From Woeseiaceae bacterium (GTDB lineage: Bacteria > Pseudomonadota > Gammaproteobacteria > Steroidobacterales > Woeseiaceae), in NCBI GenBank assembly GCA_022866645.1, contig JALHUQ010000120.1:1-12463 (forward strand): DNA of 12,463 bases, written 5' to 3'. The notes under the pieces were generated by a model that worked only from the letters and a program-made list of their open reading frames with translations, made no database searches and was not told where the DNA came from. Made by a program: the position numbers and the translations under genes. Each line of letters opens with the position of its first letter. Position 1 is the stretch's first letter. This document shows positions 8,274-12,463 of the stretch, in pieces.

Positions 8274-8720
8274 CTAGTCATCAAGGTCGCCGTCGTCGTC
8301 GTCTTCGTCCTCATCTTCATCGAACTGGTCTTCATCAACGTCCTCGCCGTCTTCGAAGTCGTCTTCGTCTTCCATATCGTCGTACATCTCGTCTTCGCCG
8401 TCGCTCTCGAATCCGTCGTCTTCCATCTCGTCGTCAGCGAAGTCGTCGTCAGACCCGTCACCGGACTGGTCTTCGTCAGAGCCGCCGCGTTCGTCGGACT
8501 CGTCCTCGGACTCGCCGTCGTCTTCCCAGTCGTCTCTATCGACGTCACCGTCGTCCGGGCCGTGCATCTCATGCATGGCCTCGTCGAGGTCGCTGGCGTC
8601 ATCCAGGACAAATACTGTCACGTCCAGTCCTTCCAGGGTGTCATCAGCGCGAGCTGCGGCCGGTAAAAAAGCGATAAAGGTCAGCGCCAGTACCGCCATA
8701 AACAGGTTGAATTGCTTCAT
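8274..8720 (-). CDS. secreted hyperacidic Asp/Glu-rich protein
   Basis: No family is recognised. From ATG 8720 it has 148 residues, with a signal peptide (MKQFNLFMAVLALTF..., cleavage likely after AAARA at 25). The mature part is about 123 residues, of which about 70 are Asp or Glu by hand count, against only two Arg and no Lys. It begins with a short semi-hydrophobic stretch, DDTLEGLDVTVFVLDDASDL, followed by an acidic low-complexity tail without regular EF-hand or RTX repeats. There is no lipobox cysteine, so it is probably a soluble periplasmic or exported protein. A strong Shine-Dalgarno (GGAG, 8732-8729) lies eight bases before ATG 8720, which makes this start much better than the in-frame TTG at 8741. 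It sits 13 bp after the anti-sigma gene and ends before a strong terminator. Binding of Ca2+ or other cations is an inference from charge alone. Confidence 0.85.
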   Translation of the reverse strand: MKQFNLFMAVLALTFIAFLPAAARADDTLEGLDVTVFVLDDASDLDEAMHEMHGPDDGDVDRDDWEDDGESEDESDERGGSDEDQSGDGSDDDFADDEMEDDGFESDGEDEMYDDMEDEDDFEDGEDVDEDQFDEDEDEDDDDGDLDD

Positions 8721-8733
8721 CGTCGTTACTCCG

Positions 8734-9282
8734 TTAACCAACGTCTACACGCAGCCGGAACGTCCGGCCACGATCATCGTGTCTCAAGGTTGCAAGTACC
8801 TCACCGCCATAGGGCGATGTGGCTATTAATTTAAGTGGCAGTAGATTTTTGCCCGCGCGAAGACTCGTCTCCCAGGTCACTTCACGCTGACCCGGGAAGC
8901 CAGACATCTCGATGCCCTCCGGCAACAGGACCGTGAGCGTTGCAGCGTCGAGCGGCTCAGCGGACGCAAAAACGAGATTGATCGTACGAGGTTCCTCAAG
9001 CGTCATGGTGATGCCGGGGATTGCCGGATCTGCGACGGGTAAATCCGGCGTCGCGAGCAAGAACCCGCCGACCATCCAAAGTACCAGTCCAGCCGCAACG
9101 GCCGATCCGAAACCCGTCATCAACCAGCGATTGCGCTGCCGACGTGAGCCCTCGTGCGTTGCTCGCACAAGTGCCTGGTCGAAAAAGCCTGCGCTTGCTT
9201 CTGGCATCGGATAGTCCTTTAAAAGTGCCCGGATCTCCTGATCCTGTTTGTCCATGATTATGTCCAAACCTTTGATTTTCAT
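8734..9282 (-). CDS. single-pass membrane protein, putative anti-sigma factor
   Basis: This probably holds the neighbouring ECF sigma factor inactive at the membrane. From ATG 9282 it has 182 residues: a cytoplasmic part of about 53 residues (with DQEIRALLKDYPMPEASAGF), one membrane helix (about 54-77, MTGFGSAVAAGLVLWMVGG) and an outer domain of about 105 residues that looks beta-rich. The role is inferred from position directly after a sigma-factor gene and from topology; I recognise no named anti-sigma domain. It has no cysteine, so it cannot be a zinc-binding (ZAS, HxxxCxxC) anti-sigma factor. I prefer ATG 9282 because AGGA lies seven bases upstream. ATG 9297 and ATG 9255 are alternatives; a reading from 9462 would overlap the sigma gene by 160 nt and is rejected. 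The outer domain could sense an envelope signal or be a protease target. Confidence 0.72.
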   Translation of the reverse strand: MKIKGLDIIMDKQDQEIRALLKDYPMPEASAGFFDQALVRATHEGSRRQRNRWLMTGFGSAVAAGLVLWMVGGFLLATPDLPVADPAIPGITMTLEEPRTINLVFASAEPLDAATLTVLLPEGIEMSGFPGQREVTWETSLRAGKNLLPLKLIATSPYGGEVLATLRHDDRGRTFRLRVDVG

Positions 9283-9301
9283 GATTTCATCCTGCATGTC
9301 G

Positions 9302-9853
9302 CTAACACGATGTGTCAGAGGAAAAGGTTCCATCCTCGCTAAGAATTTCACGTAGTCGGGCTCGCGCACGGTGCAGTCTGGACTTGACCGTGCCAACCGG
9401 AACACCGATAAGATCTTGAATTTCTTCCAGTTTATAGCCTTCGCTGTCAGACAAAAGCACAATCAGCCGGTGTTCGTCGCTCAGCTTCGAAAGCGCCGCA
9501 TCGAGAGCCTTTATGCGTTCCCTGCGCTCATGATCCCAGGCCGGATTGTCAGGCCCCGGCAGCCCGGCAAGGCCGTCGCCCTGCATATCGCCCTCCTCGA
9601 GGGTGTGCATGCGGCGGCGGGCGTAGCGGCGGCGCTCGTCGACAAAGAGGTTGTACATCATCCGCGCGAGCCACGAGCCCGGCTCCTCAATATGGATCAG
9701 ATCGTCGAGCTTGCCGAAGGCCTTAATAAGCAGCTCTTGAAACAGGTCCTCGGCCTCGGCTTTCTGGCTGGTAAGGCGCCACGCGAGGCGGTACAGCCGG
9801 TCGAAATGTGGCCGTACGAGTTTTTCGAATGCGATGTCGTTGGATCCAGCCAT
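9302..9853 (-). CDS. ECF-type RNA polymerase sigma factor
   Basis: This is an extracytoplasmic-function sigma-70 factor, which directs RNA polymerase to a small envelope or stress regulon. It has 183 residues with only regions 2 and 4. Region 2 covers about 7-80, with the core contact helix around KAEAEDLFQELLIKAF (31-46) and the -10 recognition part WLARMMYNLFVDERRR (61-76). Region 4 covers about 113-170, with the helix-turn-helix YKLEEIQDLIGVPVGTVKSR (140-159). The linker of about 30 residues is Gly/Pro-rich. ATG 9853 has no good Shine-Dalgarno. The gene heads a string with a putative anti-sigma factor (19-bp gap) and the acidic protein. It starts 88 bp after ctaB, so it is probably a new unit. 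The two cysteine-poor proteins give no hint of redox sensing; the signal is unknown. Confidence 0.93.
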   Translation of the reverse strand: MAGSNDIAFEKLVRPHFDRLYRLAWRLTSQKAEAEDLFQELLIKAFGKLDDLIHIEEPGSWLARMMYNLFVDERRRYARRRMHTLEEGDMQGDGLAGLPGPDNPAWDHERRERIKALDAALSKLSDEHRLIVLLSDSEGYKLEEIQDLIGVPVGTVKSRLHRARARLREILSEDGTFSSDTSC

Positions 9854-9862
9854 GATGTTGGC

Positions 9863-9890
9863 AGTCTAGCGGCCAGCTGGCCGGCTGCAA
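9863..9890 (-). promoter_or_regulatory. candidate promoter/operator: palindrome between -35-like and -10-like boxes upstream of the sigma gene
   Basis: On the minus strand a TTGCAG box (9890-9885) and a TAGACT box (9868-9863) are 16 bp apart. A perfect 14-bp palindrome, CGGCCAGCTGGCCG (9870-9883), sits exactly centred in the spacer, where a repressor could block polymerase. The box matches are modest (three and four of six bases), and only nine bases separate the -10-like box from ATG 9853, so the transcript would be nearly leaderless. A GC-rich palindrome can also arise by chance. Confidence 0.25.
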
Positions 9891-9941
9891 GTACGTGATC
9901 CGCATTTCGATCGGCTCATTGAGATATTTCTGGTACCCGAG

Positions 9942-10841
9942 CTAAAGGCTAAGCTGCAATAAGAAATAATGATCGATCAGCAGCGCTGTAAACAAATAGC
10001 CCAGGTAGGCGATTGAGTACCGGAACATCTCCATCGGCAGCGCTTCGTCCTCGTGATCCCGATACATGCGTATGGCGTAGTAAAGAAAGTACACGCCGAG
10101 TCCCATTGCCGACACGAGATAGATCAGCCCGCTCATGCCGATGAGGTAGGGCAGTATCGTGACCAGCAACAACAGGATTGAATAAAGGAGAATGTTGAGC
10201 CGCGTGTAGGCCACGCCGTGCGTTACCGGCAGCATCGGGATATCGACTTTTGCGTACTCATCCAATCTCGCGATCGCCAGAGCCCAAAAGTGCGGTGGCG
10301 TCCAGACGAAGACGATCAGAAATAACAACAATGCGCCGCTGCCAACGTCGTTAGTAACCGCCGTCCAACCCAGTACCGGTGGCGCGGCACCCGCGGCACC
10401 GCCAATCACAATGTTTTGTGGCGTGGCGTGTTTCAACCAGACCGTGTAGACAACGGCATAACCGATCAACGAGAGAAACGTGAGTATCGCCGTCAACGGA
10501 TTAACGAGAAACCAGAGCATAATCATCGAAATTACGCACAGGACCGACGCAAAAATCAGCGCCGCTTTCTCGGTAAGCTTGCCTTGCGGCAGTGGGCGGC
10601 CGCGGGTTCGCATCATGAGAATGTCAGTTCGGGCATCGAGCACGTGATTGAAGACAGCCGCGGAAGACGCGGCCGTGCCGATGCCGAGCGTGCCGAAGAC
10701 CAGAGCGGATATATCGGGTAGGCCTGGCACAGAAAGAAACATCCCGACGATCGCCGTAAAAACGATCAACAGAACGACCCGAGGCTTGGTGAGCTCGTAA
10801 TAGTCGTGCCAGTCGGTCAGTGTTTCTACGTTCGTATTCAC
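9942..10841 (-). CDS. ctaB: heme O synthase (protoheme IX farnesyltransferase)
   Basis: This inner-membrane UbiA-family prenyltransferase transfers a farnesyl group from farnesyl diphosphate to heme B, giving heme O, the precursor of heme A. It has 299 residues with about nine membrane helices. The first Asp-rich motif, NHVLDARTD (65-73), is followed by the family's RTRGRPLPQG (78-87). The stretch IGGAAGAAPPVLGW (146-159), WTPPHFWALAI (180-190) and the second polar motif DEYAKVDIPMLP (194-205) are all characteristic of CtaB/CyoE. The start is GTG 10841, two bases after the stop codon of the preceding CxxxC protein, so it is coupled to the oxidase-assembly genes. That context favours the name ctaB over cyoE. 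The heme A synthase gene ctaA, often found just before it, is absent here. Confidence 0.96.
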   Translation of the reverse strand: MNTNVETLTDWHDYYELTKPRVVLLIVFTAIVGMFLSVPGLPDISALVFGTLGIGTAASSAAVFNHVLDARTDILMMRTRGRPLPQGKLTEKAALIFASVLCVISMIMLWFLVNPLTAILTFLSLIGYAVVYTVWLKHATPQNIVIGGAAGAAPPVLGWTAVTNDVGSGALLLFLIVFVWTPPHFWALAIARLDEYAKVDIPMLPVTHGVAYTRLNILLYSILLLLVTILPYLIGMSGLIYLVSAMGLGVYFLYYAIRMYRDHEDEALPMEMFRYSIAYLGYLFTALLIDHYFLLQLSL

Positions 10842-10843
10842 AG

Positions 10844-11416
10844 TCAGCCTATGCGAGACAAGTTCAGAAGACGTTTGATGTCTCCAACCATTTCGCTGGG
10901 GTCGGTCTCCGGTTCGAAATACATGACGAGGTTACCCAGGGGGTCCATCAGGAAGTATCCACCGGACGATAGCGTCGCAGGTTTCTTGTTATTGAGTAAC
11001 GCTGAGAGATCATCGTCCCTCAAGGCCGTAAGACCCGCATGCTCATCGGCGAGAAACACTGTATCCGGGGACGATACGCCGTGCAAGAAGACCCGCTTCA
11101 AGCGATCCATCTCCTTGCCAAGCATCTTCTGCGATTGGCGCAAGGTATAGAGGGCCTGCCGACAGACCTCAGTGCACTCGCCGTCGTTGGCATAAATGAG
11201 GATCCAGTAGCCGTCTCCCTGCTTTCCCACCTCTGAGCTCGGTACTTCCACAACGACGTTAACGATGGGCTCTAGAAGTGCGCCGTGGTTGGTGCGTCCT
11301 TCGGGCAGAAAGGCGCCGCTGTAATACATCCACGTTGCAACCGCGAGCGGACCAAAGAAGACGGACGCAATGAGCAACATCTGTGCGCGCGCCCAGGTGG
11401 TCTTTTTCTGTGTCAC
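10844..11416 (-). CDS. membrane-anchored CxxxC protein of the cytochrome oxidase assembly cluster (Sco/thioredoxin-like)
   Basis: This matches the conserved hypothetical protein of about 190 residues that lies after SURF1 in gammaproteobacterial cytochrome oxidase loci. From GTG 11416 it has exactly 190 residues: a short cytoplasmic start, one membrane helix (about 11-32) and a periplasmic domain. That domain has a thioredoxin/Sco-like run WILIYANDGECTEVCRQALY (71-90), in which Cys81 and Cys85 form a CxxxC pair like the copper site of Sco proteins. It closes with YFLMDPLGNLVMYFEP (154-169) and KRLLNLSRIG. The distal His that completes the Sco copper site is not evident (SSGGYFLMDP at that place). 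Copper delivery or thiol chemistry for the oxidase is therefore inferred. GTG 11416 overlaps the SURF1 stop in a GTGA junction; a longer reading from 11485 would run 73 nt into SURF1. Confidence 0.82.
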   Translation of the reverse strand: MTQKKTTWARAQMLLIASVFFGPLAVATWMYYSGAFLPEGRTNHGALLEPIVNVVVEVPSSEVGKQGDGYWILIYANDGECTEVCRQALYTLRQSQKMLGKEMDRLKRVFLHGVSSPDTVFLADEHAGLTALRDDDLSALLNNKKPATLSSGGYFLMDPLGNLVMYFEPETDPSEMVGDIKRLLNLSRIG

Positions 11417-12126
11417 GTGTTGAAACGCTTCTTGCGGTAGTTCCAGACCAGCAAGCCCAGGAGGACGGCGCCCATAGCGAACCACTGCAGTGCATAGCCA
11501 AAATGTTGGCCGGGACCGAACTCGGACGGCACCCAGTATCGGAGGAAACCGTGCTCCTCGTTGTGATCCATGAGCAATACAAAAGGCTGAATATCACGGC
11601 CCAGTGCGGCGGCTATTTCTTCGCTTGAGGGATACACCGCGTGCTTTGGCCATGGTTCATCTGCCGAGATTGCATTGCCCATTTTGTAACCAGGCTTCGG
11701 CAACGAACCCGCGCGACCGCGTACCGTTACGTCGCCGACCGGCAGCGCCAGACGACTGACATCAAATTCACCGCTGCCTTTTTCGACCCAACCCCGGTTA
11801 ACCAGCAGCAGCGCTTCGTCGTCGGCTACCTCAAGTGGTGTCAGGACGTAATGACCGTAGCGGCTATTGATAATGATGTTATCGAGCACGATCTGGTGTT
11901 CCGTATCGTATCGGCCGCTCGCCTGCAGATTCTGAAATGAGCGGATTTCCATGCCGTCGTTCCACACCGTGAAGATCGTTTCTTCTTTGAAGGTCTGCTG
12001 AGTCGCTCTTTTCTCGAGTCCACGCGAGACCTGCCAGACACCCAGCGCAGCGAATTGCACAACCAGAAACGCGCCGACAATCAGCGGAAGCCAGGACGGC
12101 AGCTGCTTCTTGTTGTTGCTGTTCAC
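11413..12126 (-). CDS. surf1: SURF1 family cytochrome c oxidase assembly protein
   Basis: This inner-membrane factor helps assemble aa3-type cytochrome c oxidase, probably by handling heme A for subunit I. From GTG 12126 it has 237 residues: membrane helix 1 at about 11-31 ending in LGVWQ, a periplasmic domain, and helix 2 at about 212-230. Family marks are GRYD (71-74), VNRGWV (109-114) and PGQHFGYALQWFAMG (205-219), followed by a basic tail. The GTG start is supported by GGGAG (12135-12131) at good spacing; an in-frame TTG at 12150 lacks this. It overlaps the next gene in a GTGA junction. Only 24 bp separate it from the divergent small membrane protein, so its promoter must lie inside that gene's coding region. 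Confidence 0.94.
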   Translation of the reverse strand: MNSNNKKQLPSWLPLIVGAFLVVQFAALGVWQVSRGLEKRATQQTFKEETIFTVWNDGMEIRSFQNLQASGRYDTEHQIVLDNIIINSRYGHYVLTPLEVADDEALLLVNRGWVEKGSGEFDVSRLALPVGDVTVRGRAGSLPKPGYKMGNAISADEPWPKHAVYPSSEEIAAALGRDIQPFVLLMDHNEEHGFLRYWVPSEFGPGQHFGYALQWFAMGAVLLGLLVWNYRKKRFNT

Positions 12127-12150
12127 GATATACTCCCGGCCTGGTTTCAA

Positions 12151-12357
12151 ATGGCGATTTTCATGAAATATGTAGTCTTCACGCTGCTGGCTGCAATCCT
12201 GATCAGCCTGGGTTCGGGACTCTACTACTTGTCCCGTGACGATGCCGACTCGGTAAAAGTCCTTAAAGCCCTGAAGATCCGGGTGGGGCTGTCGGCCGTC
12301 CTGATAATCTTCCTTGTCGCGTCGTACTTCCTGGGCTGGATACAGCCCCCGGCCTAG
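12151..12357 (+). CDS. small twin-transmembrane protein (DUF2909-like)
   Basis: This is the only plus-strand gene. It has 68 residues with two membrane helices (about 6-27 and 43-62) joined by a short charged loop (SRDDADSVKVLKALKIRVGL), ending in LGWIQPPA. This fits the twin-transmembrane DUF2909 proteins found beside SURF1 in gammaproteobacterial oxidase loci, often on the opposite strand as here; its molecular role is unknown. ATG 12151 and ATG 12163 (64 residues) are both possible starts, and neither has a clear Shine-Dalgarno. A longer reading from 12055 would run antisense through the SURF1 start and is rejected. The last 36 bases, including the stop codon, fall inside the terminal palindrome, but the left arm is the natural-looking copy, so the gene is probably intact. 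Confidence 0.8.
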   Translation: MAIFMKYVVFTLLAAILISLGSGLYYLSRDDADSVKVLKALKIRVGLSAVLIIFLVASYFLGWIQPPA

Positions 12358-12463
12358 CCTGCGGGAGTTATGGTGACAGTGACCTTAACTCCGGAGTTAA
12401 GGTCACTGTCACCATAACTCCCGCAGGCTAGGCCGGGGGCTGTATCCAGCCCAGGAAGTACGA
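12322..12463. repeat. perfect 142-bp terminal palindrome (two 71-nt arms, no loop), probable fold-back artefact
   Basis: Bases 12393-12463 are the exact reverse complement of 12322-12392, with no mismatch and no spacer, and the second arm runs to the last base of the window. The left arm holds the final codons of the twin-membrane gene, its stop and a short 3' stretch, so the right arm is an inverted copy of coding sequence with no independent content. The total length of 142 is one more than the odd k-mer size 141, as expected if a de Bruijn assembler closed the contig on a self-complementary edge. A natural structure such as a hairpin end is possible but less likely. Confidence 0.97.
12364..12392 (+). 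repeat. 29-nt imperfect palindromic element (REP-like candidate)
   Basis: The element runs from GGAGTTATGGTGACAG to TGACCTTAACTCC. Its two halves are complementary except at two opposed pairs and the central base, so it can fold into a hairpin ending in GGAGTTA/TAACTCC. It starts seven bases after the stop codon of the twin-membrane gene. Its size, structure and intergenic position resemble dispersed REP-type repeats; only one independent copy is visible here (its mirror at 12393-12421 belongs to the fold-back). It lacks a T-run, so it is a poor intrinsic terminator. Confidence 0.5.

Noticed and set aside
7871..8677. A plus-strand open frame with a very arginine-rich C-terminal half
   Set aside because: The Arg-rich part is the antisense reading of the acidic Asp/Glu codons (gtc/gcc runs), and the frame crosses the terminator and two oppositely oriented genes.
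9283..9462. Longer N-terminus for the anti-sigma candidate
   Set aside because: It lies almost wholly inside the sigma-factor gene in another frame, and a start with AGGA seven bases upstream exists at 9282.

Overview
The window looks like a contig-end fragment from a gammaproteobacterium of fairly balanced to moderately high GC. The UvrD helicase is close to the E. coli protein along its whole length. The SURF1 / CxxxC protein / CtaB order, with a divergent twin-transmembrane (DUF2909-like) gene, is a layout I know from gammaproteobacterial aa3-oxidase loci. I cannot place it further; a marine or sediment lineage is only a guess. Coding density is high, no stretch over about 160 bp lacks a gene, and I see no tRNA, rRNA, CRISPR, IS element or phage gene.

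All genes but one are on the minus strand, so the natural reading direction is right to left. (1) Right end, 12126 to 9942: cytochrome c oxidase assembly genes, namely SURF1, a membrane-anchored CxxxC (Sco/thioredoxin-like) protein and the heme O synthase CtaB, nearly overlapping. A small twin-membrane protein gene diverges on the plus strand. (2) 9853 to 8274: an ECF sigma factor, a single-pass membrane protein in the anti-sigma position, and a secreted, extremely Asp/Glu-rich protein, ended by a strong intrinsic terminator. (3) 8113 to 6506: an exported protein with N-terminal TPR-like repeats and a predicted outer-membrane beta-barrel, probably with its own promoter just past the terminator. 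(4) 6460 to 1: uvrD, trkA, trkH, and a TRAP transporter small and large permease, separated by 0 to 10 nt; the large permease runs off the left edge.

The most novel-looking part is region 2 plus 3: sigma factor, zinc-free anti-sigma candidate, hyperacidic secreted protein and TPR/beta-barrel protein. Together they suggest a regulated envelope or surface module that I do not recognise as a named system.

The last 142 bases are a perfect palindrome (two 71-nt arms, no loop) that copies the 3' end of the twin-membrane gene in reverse. It is best read as a contig-end fold-back artefact seeded at a 29-nt imperfect palindromic element, not as natural sequence. Sequence right of about 12392 should not be trusted.
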